From Allosphingosinicella deserti (GTDB taxonomy: Bacteria; Pseudomonadota; Alphaproteobacteria; Sphingomonadales; Sphingomonadaceae), in assembly GCF_003012735.1 (NCBI RefSeq), contig NZ_PXYI01000013.1, positions 62,001 through 126,000 of the forward strand: 64,000 nucleotides of DNA. Reading direction: 5' to 3'. Positions 30,988 to 40,566 of this stretch are shown here, piece after piece. The notes below the pieces were generated by a model. It was given only the letters and a program-made list of their open reading frames with translations, had not been told where the DNA came from and did no database searches. The translations under genes were made by a program, and so were the position numbers. The first letter of the stretch is position 1. Each line of letters opens with the position of its first letter.

Positions 30988-31958
30988 TCGTCCTGTGGCG
31001 CGTATCGAACCATTGCAATCTGGCTTGCCCGTTCTGCGCCTATGACAAGCGCCTGGCGCTGCCCCGCGACGAGGCGGATCCCGCGCAGGTCGGACGGGTG
31101 ATCGATCTGCTCGGGGCGTGGCGGCTCAAGACCGGACGTCCGGTGCTGTTGAGCTGGCTCGGCGGCGAACCCTTGCTGTGGTCTCCCCGGGCCGCGCTGG
31201 ATGCGCACGCCGCGAAGCAGGGCGTGGACCTCAGCCTGACCACCAACGGGACCCGTCTGGGTGCGCCGCGGGTCCGCGCGGAGCTGCTGCAACGGTATCG
31301 CGAGGTCACGATCAGCATCGACGGCATGGCCGATTTCCACGACTCCATGCGGGGCTGGCAGGGCGCGTTCGGCAAGCTCGCGCGGTCGGTGCCGGCGCTG
31401 GCGGCCGAACGCGACGCTGCCGCCGCGCCGCTCAAGATCCGCGCCAACGTCGTGCTGATGCGCGACAACGTTGCGGGCTTCACCGCCTTGTGCCGGACGC
31501 TATCCGGGTGGGGAGTCGACGAGATCAGCTTCAATCAGCTCGGCGGGCGCGATCGGCCCGAATTCTATCCCGGCCATCGGCTGCGTGCGGACGATGTCGC
31601 GTACCTCGCGGCCGAGGTGCCGCGGCTGCGCGCCGAACTCGCGCCGGCGGGAACGATCCTGGTCGGCGGGGCTGCCTATCTCCAGCGGTTTGCAGATACG
31701 GTGGCGGGCCGGCCGTTGAAGATCGCGGATTGCCGCCTGGCCGAGACCTTCCTGTTCATCGACGAGGCCGGGCGGATCGCGCCGTGCAGCTTCGCGCCCG
31801 AGCATTTCGCAGTCACGGTCGAGGACCTGCGCAGCCCTGCCGACCTCGACACCTTGCCACGCCGCTTACGCTCGCACCAGCAGGCGCACCCGGCGCGCGA
31901 CTGCGCCGATTGCCCGAGCACCCAGCAATCCGACAAATTCGAACCGCTGGTCGCGTGA
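30984..31958 (+). CDS. Radical SAM protein with C-terminal SPASM-like cysteines
   Basis: The 324-residue radical SAM enzyme carries the 4Fe-4S motif Cys11-Asn-Leu-Ala-Cys15-Pro-Phe-Cys18 very near the N-terminus (WRVSNHCNLACPFCAYD), then the LLSWLGGEPLLW (GGEP) motif and LSLTTNGTRLGA. The C-terminal part has CRLAETFLFIDEAGRIAPC and CADC (307, 310), like the auxiliary cluster domain of SPASM proteins that modify peptides or proteins. TTG start at 30984 overlaps the TGA of the nicotinamidase-like gene (TTGA), so translation of the two was coupled. No obvious small precursor peptide gene lies next to it. Confidence 0.88.
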   Translation: MIVLWRVSNHCNLACPFCAYDKRLALPRDEADPAQVGRVIDLLGAWRLKTGRPVLLSWLGGEPLLWSPRAALDAHAAKQGVDLSLTTNGTRLGAPRVRAELLQRYREVTISIDGMADFHDSMRGWQGAFGKLARSVPALAAERDAAAAPLKIRANVVLMRDNVAGFTALCRTLSGWGVDEISFNQLGGRDRPEFYPGHRLRADDVAYLAAEVPRLRAELAPAGTILVGGAAYLQRFADTVAGRPLKIADCRLAETFLFIDEAGRIAPCSFAPEHFAVTVEDLRSPADLDTLPRRLRSHQQAHPARDCADCPSTQQSDKFEPLVA

Positions 31959-31979
31959 CCGGACATCGAGTCCGGGCGC

Positions 31980-33323
31980 TCAGGTACCGGCACCGGACGT
32001 GAAGGCGACGCGCTTGTCGCCCTCGATCACCGTGACGCTCGACGGGTTTGCCCCCTCCCGCCGCGAGAAGACGAATTTGGCCGGAAGCTCGGTGCCGGGA
32101 TCGACCGCGGGTGGCGCCGGGAATTGCCGGAGCGGACCTTCGACCGCGCGCAGCGACTGACCATTTTGCTCGGTGACGCCGTCGTCGCCGCCCAAGCGGA
32201 CCTGGATGCCCTGGGTCTGCCAAAGCACGCCGCGGGTCGCGTTGCGGAATGTCAGATAGACGTGGACCAGCTCGTCGTCGCGCGGGAGATCGATCCGATC
32301 GAGGCGGACGTCCCATTTGCCAAGGGACTTGAATCCACCGCCGGTGGGGATCGACGGTGGGGCAGGCTGCGGCGCGGGATCGTCCGAGGGGGCGGCTGGG
32401 CCGGGAACCGAAGGGCCGTTCGGCTGCGGACCGGGCACCGGCCCGCGGGGATCGGGCGTGCCGCCACCGCCCGCGGGGGGATTGGGCACGGGCACGGGCG
32501 GAGCGGCGGGGTCGGTGTCCTGGAACTCGCCCGAGGCCCGCCCCGGGCGAACGGTCCAGGCCACGCGGGTCAAGCCGCGGAAGGTCAGGATCGCCTTGCC
32601 CTCATGGAATCCGGGACGTTCGAAGGTGAACCCAAGCACGATATCCTGACAGGGGGAGACCCGAGTGGAGTCGGGCAAGGGATCGATCGCGTATAATCGT
32701 CCTTTGGCCTCGACACTGCCGCTCGCGTCCTGAAGCTGCAAGGTCACGGGGGAGGTCTCCGGCGTCCAGGTCAGCCCCGCAGTCTGCGCATTGAGGAAGA
32801 TGGTGACGTTGCTTCCCGAAACGGCGACGCTGCGCGGCGAAAGCCACAGGTCCACGCCGGCGAAGCGCGCCGCAATCCGCGGATCGCTGACCCGGCACGC
32901 CGACCAATGAAAGGACGCGCCGGAATCCCGGGGATCGGCAATCGATCCGTGCAACGTGCGCGGGGCCTGATCGAGCAGCACCTGCGCCGTTCCGACTTTC
33001 TCCCTGCGGTCGAACGGGTCGGAGAGCGTGAAGCTTCCCCGAAGCGCCTGATCCGCATGCCATTGCAGGCTCATATGCTCGCCGGAGCCATCGATCCGCA
33101 CAAGCCCGTCCGGGTTCGACGCGACGGAGATTTCGTGGCCGTAGCTCGATCGGTAGGGACCGGAAAGCTGCTGCAGCCGTTCGACGTCCGACGCGGACGG
33201 GGTAATGACCTGCGCGGAAAGGCCGGGCGATACCAGGGCGGAAACAGCGAGAAGCAGAGGGGCGACGCGGATGGCCCTGTGCCGCCGGCCGGCCGAGCAT
33301 GTTGCGGATAGTGAAGGATACAT
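31980..33323 (-). CDS. Secreted hypothetical protein with a Pro/Gly linker
   Basis: The 447-residue product has a signal peptide (IRVAPLLLAVSALVSPGLSA) and an N-terminal domain of about 250 residues (SYGHEISVASNPDGLVRIDG, FHWSACRVSDPRIAARFAG, VTIFLNAQTAGLTW). A Pro/Gly-rich linker follows (PVPVPNPPAGGGGTPDPRG), then a C-terminal beta domain (WDVRLDRIDLPRDDELVHVY, LTFRNATRGVLW, KFVFSRREG) that looks like an Ig-fold or DUF4352-like module. Probably periplasmic or outer-membrane associated. It converges on the radical SAM gene. Function unknown. Confidence 0.68.
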   Translation of the reverse strand: MYPSLSATCSAGRRHRAIRVAPLLLAVSALVSPGLSAQVITPSASDVERLQQLSGPYRSSYGHEISVASNPDGLVRIDGSGEHMSLQWHADQALRGSFTLSDPFDRREKVGTAQVLLDQAPRTLHGSIADPRDSGASFHWSACRVSDPRIAARFAGVDLWLSPRSVAVSGSNVTIFLNAQTAGLTWTPETSPVTLQLQDASGSVEAKGRLYAIDPLPDSTRVSPCQDIVLGFTFERPGFHEGKAILTFRGLTRVAWTVRPGRASGEFQDTDPAAPPVPVPNPPAGGGGTPDPRGPVPGPQPNGPSVPGPAAPSDDPAPQPAPPSIPTGGGFKSLGKWDVRLDRIDLPRDDELVHVYLTFRNATRGVLWQTQGIQVRLGGDDGVTEQNGQSLRAVEGPLRQFPAPPAVDPGTELPAKFVFSRREGANPSSVTVIEGDKRVAFTSGAGT

Positions 33324-33898
33324 TGATCGGGACTCCGGAAACGCGAAGCCCCTTGTTGCAACCCGGCGGTCGCATGGACGACCGCGAGGCGTGAAAGCGG
33401 CGTGAATGCCGTCAGATCTGTGCTGAGCGGTGCGCTTCCCCTCTCGGCCGGGTGACCGCGCGAGGCCAGGATCGGGTGGTCGCCGGTCCCGCGCCGACCC
33501 GTGGGGACGAGATCTGGCCGGGCGGCTCCCCGTCCCGTGCCTCGGTGCCTCGGCAACTTCTCCTGAGTGCCTCGGAATTCGTCCCGATGCGCGCCGGGCT
33601 ATCCTCCTCCAATCGGGTGGGATGCGACAGTGGTCTTTCGTGGACGAGAGCAGCGGCAGGAGCGGGTTGGTCGGAACGCGATCGCTTTCGCGCATTTGGA
33701 GCAGGTGCGGCGACCGGACTGATCGCGGGCCAGGCGATCCTGCTGATGCGCCGCTGCGGCGCCGGCTCCGCTGCCACGCACGCCCAACTCACCGCGCTTC
33801 AGGCGGAAGGCGCGCTTTGAACGGCGCGGTCGGCGCCACCGCGCTCCGGCTTTCGTCCTTGGGTTGAACCGAGCGCTCCAACCCAAGAAGATCAGGCT
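33324..33898. other. 575-base stretch without a supported gene
   Basis: This divergent spacer lies between the secreted protein and the oxidoreductase. A plus-strand frame ending at 33820 (GAGAATGLIAGQAILLMRR) is the only one with a protein-like tail, but it has no clear start. At about 33616 aatcgggtgggatgcgacag resembles an S-repeat right end, without the rest of the unit. Confidence 0.45.
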
Positions 33899-35224
<1,326 letters not shown>

Positions 35225-35451
35225 CTTGGTCTTCCCCTGGGTGTCGCTGCCAACTTGGTAGCGCGAAAACCGGCCGTCGCAAGGGCACAATGCGCGCAGT
35301 GCGCGTCCGCCGAAGCGCGAACGTCCCCGCACCCGGCCTTACGCAAAGGGGAACGCGATCTCGGCAGGGGAGCGGGATCACCACGCGGGGCCCGCCACTG
35401 GACAAAGGCCTGTATTGCTATCATAATACACCTCTTGAAGAGGAGAGTGGC

Positions 35452-35598
35452 ATGTTCGACAATCCTGTGGCCAAGCGGACGGCGATTGCGGCCGGTGTCG
35501 GCGCGCTGATCGCGATCCCTGTGCCGTTCGTCGGGCCGATCGTCGGCGCGGTGGTGGGGGCCGGGATCGGCTTCTTCACGGCGGGCCGGCGCGGCTGA
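35452..35598 (+). CDS. Small glycine-zipper membrane protein
   Basis: The 48-residue protein is almost entirely hydrophobic after MFDNPVAKRTAIA: GVGALIAIPVPFVGPIVGAV with repeated small residues (VVGAGIGFFTAGRRG), a glycine-zipper-like membrane hairpin. AGGAG lies at the right distance upstream of the ATG. It stands alone between divergent genes. Function unknown. Confidence 0.7.
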   Translation: MFDNPVAKRTAIAAGVGALIAIPVPFVGPIVGAVVGAGIGFFTAGRRG

Positions 35599-35866
35599 CG
35601 AAGACGCGGCGGCCAAGGCGAGCGTAGGTCTCGTGCTGCCTTCCGTTGCGCGGGCTCCGCGCCACCGCGGTCCAAGCGCGGCCGGATCCACGTTCGTTCG
35701 CCTTGTTGCGCGATCGTTGCCGAAAGACTGTCGTCACCGCCTAAGCGTCACCGGACGCCGCACCGTCCCGGGAACGGCGGGCCGGGGCGCGCCGCGGGCG
35801 TGATTGCCAGCGCTTTCGGAAAAGCTGACGCATTCGAGCGCAGCAGAAGGCGTCCGCACGACTGGC

Positions 35867-35895
35867 TTGACACATTCCGATATCGGCATATGTAT
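35867..35895 (+). promoter_or_regulatory. Possible promoter of the ArsR operon
   Basis: TTGACA at 35867-35872 is a consensus -35 hexamer, followed after about 16 bases by TATGTA. The downstream element overlaps the first ATG of the ArsR gene, so the mRNA would begin very near or inside the gene, with the second ATG (35902) as the likely start. Confidence 0.35.
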
Positions 35896-36249
35896 GCGCC
35901 CATGGCACGGGTAGCGACCACCTCCGACGTCTTCAATGCGATCGCCGAGCCGCAGCGGCGCGATATCCTGGCGCTGCTGCGCGCCGGGGAGCGGCCGGTG
36001 ACGGAATTGGCCGAGGCCCTGGGCATGACCCAGCCGGGCGCGTCCAAGCATTTGCGGGTGCTCCGCGAGGTCGGGCTCGTGCGCGACCGCAAGGCCGGCA
36101 AGCAGCGGCTCTACGGCCTCGACGCGCGCAAGCTGCGCGCGGTGCACGAATGGACCGGCGGCTTCGAGGCCTTCTGGAACGACAGCTTCGATCGGCTGGA
36201 CGCGTACGTCCAGGATCTCAAGGCGGCGAACGGCAAAAAGGAGGAGTGA
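35890..36249 (+). CDS. ArsR-family transcriptional regulator (SdpR-like)
   Basis: The 119-residue winged-helix repressor contains DVFNAIAEPQRRDILALLRA, VTELAEALGMTQPGASKHLR (recognition helix) and VGLVRDRKAGKQRLYGLDA (wing), ending in WNDSFDRLDAYVQDLKA. This non-metal-binding type is usually co-transcribed with an AHSA1/SRPBCC protein, as here, with a two-base gap to 36252. It probably represses its own operon. The second ATG at 35902 may be the real start. Confidence 0.92.
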   Translation: MYAPMARVATTSDVFNAIAEPQRRDILALLRAGERPVTELAEALGMTQPGASKHLRVLREVGLVRDRKAGKQRLYGLDARKLRAVHEWTGGFEAFWNDSFDRLDAYVQDLKAANGKKEE

Positions 36250-36251
36250 CC

Positions 36252-36758
36252 ATGGCGACACCGGCATCCGACAGGCATGCGCAATCCCCGGCGGCGGACC
36301 GCGAAATCATGATCTCCCGGATCATCGATGCCCCGCGCGCGCTGGTGTTCGAGGCGTTCACGCAGGTTCGCCATCTGTCGCGATGGTGGGGGCCGGAAGG
36401 CTTCTCCACAACCACCAGGGCATTCGAGTTCCGCGCCGGCGGGGAGTGGGTGTTCGTGATGCACGGACCGGACGGAACCGACTATCCGGAGTGGATCCTG
36501 TGGACCGAGATCGTCACGCCGGAGCGCATCGCATTGCTCCACGGGGAATCGCGCGACGATTCGAACGCCTTCGTCTCGGTTCTGACTTTCGCGGCTATGG
36601 GGGACGCGACCCGGATCGAGATGCTGACGACCTTCCCGACCCGGAAAGCGCGCGACGAGGCGGTGGAAAAATATCACGCGATCGAGGGCGGCGAGCAGAC
36701 CCTCGCCAATCTGGCGGCCTATGTCGGCGCACTGGTCGGCAGCGGAGGGCAAGGCTGA
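36252..36758 (+). CDS. SRPBCC (AHSA1-like) ligand-binding protein
   Basis: The 168-residue protein has the AHSA1/START-like fold: ISRIIDAPRALVFEAFTQVR, HLSRWWGPEGFST, FEFRAGGEWVFVMHGPDG, and a C-terminal helix (EKYHAIEGGEQTLANLAAYV). It binds a hydrophobic ligand; members next to SdpR-like regulators are thought to act as stress or ligand sensors. It follows the ArsR gene by two bases and its stop overlaps the next start by one base (TGATG), so all three form one operon. Confidence 0.92.
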   Translation: MATPASDRHAQSPAADREIMISRIIDAPRALVFEAFTQVRHLSRWWGPEGFSTTTRAFEFRAGGEWVFVMHGPDGTDYPEWILWTEIVTPERIALLHGESRDDSNAFVSVLTFAAMGDATRIEMLTTFPTRKARDEAVEKYHAIEGGEQTLANLAAYVGALVGSGGQG

Positions 36759-37423
36759 TGGCCGGCAGAGTGTTCTTCAGCGTGACGATGTCGCTCGACG
36801 GGTTCATGGCGCCGGACGACGTGCCGCTCGCCGATGTTTTCTCGCCCGCGGGACGGACCGATCCACGGGTGCAGCGCTGGATGGCGAAGTGGATGGAGCT
36901 GCAGGCGTGGATCTTCCCGCAGCGTTTCTTCCGCGAAAATCTCAAACTCGGCGATGGCGGCGAGGAAGGGCCCGACAACGACATCGCCCGGGCGACCTAC
37001 GCGCGGACGGGCGCGAGCATCATGGGCAAGCGCATGTTCGACGGCGGCGCGCTGGCCTGGCCGGAAGAGGCACCGTTCCACACCCCGGTATTCGTCCTCA
37101 CCCATGAAAAGCGCGCGGCGTGGGAACGTCCGGGCAACACCGTCTTCCACTTCGTCAACGACGGCATCGAAGCGGCGCTCGACCAGGCGCGGGCGGCCGC
37201 TGGCGAGCGTGACGTGCGGATCGCCGGCGGCGCCGAGACGATCGTCCAATTTGTGAATGCCGGCCTGGTCGATGAATGTTCGATCGCGCTCGCGCCGGTG
37301 CTGTTCGGCTCCGGTATCCGATTGTTCGAGGGCGTCAATGCGGATCGCGTGGCGATCGTGCCGGTCGGCGCCGTGCCGACGCCGCGGGCGACCCATCTCA
37401 CCTACGCGTTTCGGGCGCGGTAA
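36758..37423 (+). CDS. Dihydrofolate reductase-family protein (RibD C-terminal-like)
   Basis: The 221-residue protein starts MAGRVFFSVTMSLDGFMAPD (the S.DG.ia motif) and includes SIMGKRMFDGGALAW, PVFVLTHEKRAAWERPG, ERDVRIAGGAETIVQFVNAG and SIALAPVLFGSGIRLFEG, the NADPH-binding fold of DHFR/RibD reductases. Such stand-alone proteins are often linked to ArsR-SRPBCC operons and their substrate is not settled. Last gene of the operon. Confidence 0.92.
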   Translation: MAGRVFFSVTMSLDGFMAPDDVPLADVFSPAGRTDPRVQRWMAKWMELQAWIFPQRFFRENLKLGDGGEEGPDNDIARATYARTGASIMGKRMFDGGALAWPEEAPFHTPVFVLTHEKRAAWERPGNTVFHFVNDGIEAALDQARAAAGERDVRIAGGAETIVQFVNAGLVDECSIALAPVLFGSGIRLFEGVNADRVAIVPVGAVPTPRATHLTYAFRAR

Positions 37424-37608
37424 GGCTCGGCTCGCGATGATGTGGGCGCAGCGATGATGTGGCCTTCTCGTCGTGTCGCTGAGGCCCGAAACCGGTACCC
37501 ACTTTGAGCGGCGACGCCCGTCAGCGCCGCGCGCGCGGCCCCCTCGAGCAAAAGCGGGAGCCTCTGTCGAAACCGTGCGTTAGCGCAAAAACTCGAACAG
37601 GGGGCCCG

Positions 37609-37788
37609 ATGTCGGAACAACTGGAATTCTATCGTACCCGCGCGGCCGCCGCGAAGGCTGAGGCCGAGGCGGCCACCTTGATCAACGTCCGGGATCGCGC
37701 CCTGCTCGCCGAAGCCAGCTGGAACGAGATGGCGAGGCGCGTCCTCGACACCCAGCGCCGGCGCGCCGCCCGCATCGCCGCCGAATAG
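37609..37788 (+). CDS. Small coiled-coil hypothetical protein
   Basis: The 59-residue protein is wholly helical and Ala/Arg/Glu-rich (EFYRTRAAAAKAEAEAATLI, RDRALLAEASWNEMARRV). This pattern of small proteins is common in sphingomonads. The ATG is preceded by a weak GGGGG. Function unknown. Confidence 0.55.
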   Translation: MSEQLEFYRTRAAAAKAEAEAATLINVRDRALLAEASWNEMARRVLDTQRRRAARIAAE

Positions 37789-37881
37789 AGCATCAGCGGA
37801 TCGGGCTGACTTAGCCCGATCGCTGGCTCTTGCTCTCATCCGTGATTTCGGCGCGCCGCGGGCTTTCGCGACGGCGGGCTC

Positions 37882-38994
37882 TCAGAGGCGGATCGTGCCG
37901 CCGCCGGCCGCGGAGCGGTAGATGGCGTCGACGATGCGCATGTCCTGAAGGCCCATCTCGCCGGAGATCAGCGGCGGACGATCGTTGAGGATACATTCGG
38001 CCATGTGATCGAGCTGGCCGACGAACTGGTTGACCGCGGGCCCGGGCGGTGGATCGAGCCGCTCTTCCTTGCCGCCGCGCGCGATGCGCAGGGCCTGGCC
38101 CTCATAGGGGGTCGCCGGCTCGAGATCGATGCGGCCCTTGTCGCCGGTTAGCCGGACATGATTGTGGTTGGAGCTGTAGGAGGACATTCCGTGGCCGATC
38201 ACGCCGGACGGGAATTCGAACGTCCAGCTGATCATGTCCTCGACCTCGGCGAAGCGCGGATCCTTGCGGTCGGTGCTGCTGCGGGCGGTGATCGCCGCCG
38301 GCTCCTCGCCGGTGAGGTAGCGCATCGCCTGGACCGAGTAGACGCCCATGTCCATCAGCGAGCCGCCGCCGGCGAGCGCCTTCTTCAGCCGCCACTTGGT
38401 CGGATCGCCCTGGACGAAACCGTGTTCGGCATGGACGTAGCGGCGCGTGCCGATCGAGCCGTCCCTGGAGAGCTTCATCGCGAGAATGTTGTGGGGCTGA
38501 AAATGGCTGCGATAGCCCACCGCGAGCTTCCGGCCGGCCTTGCGGCAGGCGGCGACCATCGCCTCCGCCTCGGAGACCGAGACCGACATCGGCTTCTCGG
38601 TGACGACATGCTTGCCGGCCTGAGCTGATCGGATCGTGTATTCGGCGTGCATCGAATTCGGCAGGATCACATAGACGACGTCGACGTCCGGATTGTCGCG
38701 GATCCTGTCGAACGTGTCGTAGGTGTAGAGCGAGCGTTCGGGGACATCGTACTGGGCGGCGAAGGTCCGTGCCTTCGCCATGTCGCCGCTGACCAGAGCC
38801 GTAAGCCGGCTCGAGCGGCAATTGGCGAATTGCGGCATGATGATCCGGGTCGCGTAATAACCGAGACCGACGATCGCATAGCCGATCTTGCGGCCTGGCC
38901 TGGCCGGCTCGGCGGCGCTGCACGCGCCAGCGGCAACGGCGAGGCCGAGCCCGCCGAGGCCGGTCAGAAGGTCGCGCCTGTCCAGTTCCGCCAT
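37882..38994 (-). CDS. Gfo/Idh/MocA-family oxidoreductase, exported
   Basis: The 370-residue protein has a Tat-like start (DRRDLLTGLGGLGLAVAAGA) with a possible lipobox-like AGAC just after. The Rossmann motif IGYAIVGLGYYATRIIMPQF, catalytic TEKPMS, and GGGSLMDMGVYSVQAMRYLT follow the glucose-fructose oxidoreductase pattern. It should work in the periplasm on a sugar with bound NADP. Related to but clearly distinct from the gene at 33899. Confidence 0.92.
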   Translation of the reverse strand: MAELDRRDLLTGLGGLGLAVAAGACSAAEPARPGRKIGYAIVGLGYYATRIIMPQFANCRSSRLTALVSGDMAKARTFAAQYDVPERSLYTYDTFDRIRDNPDVDVVYVILPNSMHAEYTIRSAQAGKHVVTEKPMSVSVSEAEAMVAACRKAGRKLAVGYRSHFQPHNILAMKLSRDGSIGTRRYVHAEHGFVQGDPTKWRLKKALAGGGSLMDMGVYSVQAMRYLTGEEPAAITARSSTDRKDPRFAEVEDMISWTFEFPSGVIGHGMSSYSSNHNHVRLTGDKGRIDLEPATPYEGQALRIARGGKEERLDPPPGPAVNQFVGQLDHMAECILNDRPPLISGEMGLQDMRIVDAIYRSAAGGGTIRL

Positions 38995-39138
38995 CGCTTT
39001 CTCCCTGATTTCGGGTGAGGCTTAATCGAGCCGGCGGAGCGGCGCCAGTGGGCCGATGGTCGGGGTTCCCCTGCGCCGGATGGCGGGCACTGGGCTTGCG
39101 GTCGGACGTTGGCGATGCTGTCGATCGGGAGGTTTGCG

Positions 39139-39402
39139 ATGAGCAAGAAGAGCAGGAACGAAGTCGCGCAGAAGGACGAGGCGGGGGCGCGGTCGCACGA
39201 AGAGAGCGCGCTTGCCGCGGCGCCGCGAGAGATGGCGCCGGGATTGGCACCCACCGAAATCGCCGAGGTCGAGGCGAACCTGGGGGGCTTCCGCTTTCGG
39301 GCGCGGGCGCAGATGAGCCCGGCCGGTCTGCTCGCGATCGGCGGCCTGGTCGGCGCGATCCTGCTGTCGACCGCGGTGGTGGTGCGCGCGGCGCGAAGGT
39401 GA
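39139..39402 (+). CDS. Small membrane-anchored hypothetical protein
   Basis: The 87-residue product has a long hydrophilic N-terminus (MSKKSRNEVAQKDEAGARSH, EIAEVEANLGGFRFRARAQ) and one C-terminal transmembrane helix (LLAIGGLVGAILLSTAVVVR). GGGAGG lies 6 bases before the ATG. Probably a tail-anchored inner-membrane protein of unknown role. Confidence 0.62.
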   Translation: MSKKSRNEVAQKDEAGARSHEESALAAAPREMAPGLAPTEIAEVEANLGGFRFRARAQMSPAGLLAIGGLVGAILLSTAVVVRAARR

Positions 39403-39626
39403 GCGGTCTTGCGCCAGTCCTATTCCTCCGGTCGCAACGCGGGTCTCCGGACCCCCTCCACCATGCTGCGCATGGTCCCCCTTCCCGAGCGAGCTCGGGG
39501 AGGATGCAAAATTGTGCGCATCCGCCATCGAATCCGCCGACACAATTGAAACATTTCTCCGCCGGCCGCGACATAGAGCGGTGACACGCGGCCTCCAGAT
39601 TGCTTCTCATAGCAAGGAGCAACGCC

Positions 39627-39803
39627 ATGAGGTCCGCTTTCGCAGGTTTCGCACTGACCGCAGCTTTGCTGATGGTGCATGCCAGCTTCCTCCCGACGCC
39701 CTGGCCGACGGCCGCCGGGCAATATGACGGCGGCATCGCCGATCGTCACAGCCACGAGGACAAAGCGGCGGTGGAAGAGGAGCTCGGTCTTGTCGGCGCC
39801 TGA
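39627..39803 (+). CDS. Small secreted hypothetical protein
   Basis: The 58-residue product has a signal-like start (MRSAFAGFALTAALLMVHAS) and a short acidic mature part (DRHSHEDKAAVEEELG). AAGGAG precedes the ATG. No family. Confidence 0.5.
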   Translation: MRSAFAGFALTAALLMVHASFLPTPWPTAAGQYDGGIADRHSHEDKAAVEEELGLVGA

Positions 39804-39959
39804 GCGGCAGACGCTCTGGATCCCTGCGCTGTGGGCGCACGGAGCCGATTGGCCTCAGACGCCCTTGCCCTGGTCGCAGCCAGGGGTGGGCACCGGATCC
39901 GAAGGCGGCGATGCGCCGCTCGGCGACAGCGACGACGACAATCACATGGGAGAAGGGTA

Positions 39960-40184
39960 ATGGCGAGTAGCGTTAACCTCGGCGAACAGCTCGAGAATTT
40001 CATCACCGACGCGGTCAAGAACGGCCGTTACGGATCCCGCAGCGAAGTGCTGCGCGAAGGCGTCCGCCTGGTCCAGGAACGCGAAGCGCGCTGGGCCCGC
40101 TACGAAGCCGGTATCGAAAGCGCCCCGGAACCGGCCAATGGCGGCCGCATCCCGGCGACCAACGGCCGGCTCTGGATCTCCTGA
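39960..40184 (+). CDS. ParD/CopG-type antitoxin without an adjacent toxin
   Basis: The 74-residue ribbon-helix-helix antitoxin reads SSVNLGEQLENFITDAVKNG then RYGSRSEVLREGVRLVQERE, the ParD signature (N-terminal beta strand, R..S.SEVLR.glrl). A ParE toxin normally overlaps its 3' end, but the next 380 bases hold no such frame. The ATG shares a base with a TAA of an upstream short frame. It is likely an orphan antitoxin or a remnant of a lost pair. Confidence 0.85.
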   Translation: MASSVNLGEQLENFITDAVKNGRYGSRSEVLREGVRLVQEREARWARYEAGIESAPEPANGGRIPATNGRLWIS

Positions 40185-40345
40185 AGCCCGGCACATTTTC
40201 CGACTTCCCGGGGGGCCGGGGACATCGGTCCGTCGCGCAGCGTGCGAGCGCTACGATGATCCAGTGACCGCCGCTGGGCGACGGGCCGGTGTCAAGAAAC
40301 CCCAGAGCTGCCCGCGGCCACCTCCCACAAGAGGTGCCGCACCGT

Positions 40346-40490
40346 TCGAGCCCGGCCCTTCGTCCCCGAGGGACCGGGCTCGTTCTTTGTTTGAGAGTGC
40401 GCCTTGGGACGCGCGGGCCCGGCCCTTCGTCCCCGAGGGACCGGGCTCGTTCTTTGTTTCGAGCGTGCGCATTGGGACGCGCGGGCCCCG
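40346..40490 (+). repeat. Tandem 67-base repeats carrying terminator-like hairpins
   Basis: agcccggcccttcgtccccg plus agggaccgggct forms a strong stem followed by cgttctttgttt. The unit begins at 40351 and again at 40418, with a decayed third start near 40486. In DNA read toward 40567 each hairpin plus T-rich tail could terminate transcription before the TSUP gene. The rest of 40185-40566 shows no gene. Confidence 0.7.
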
Positions 40491-40566
40491 CCAATTGTCT
40501 CCGAGGAATGGGGCCGCCGGTGTCGATGCTGTTTGCCTCGGTGGGCGTCATCGCTAGAGCCCGGCC

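Noticed and set aside
33452-33820. Plus-strand frame with tail GAGAATGLIAGQAILLMRR
   Set aside because: No ribosome site, poor N-terminal composition and no family; left as unexplained intergenic sequence.
39679-39960. Plus-strand frame ending one base into the ParD start
   Set aside because: The TAATG overlap is suggestive, but the sequence is low-pattern, overlaps the small secreted gene and has no credible start.
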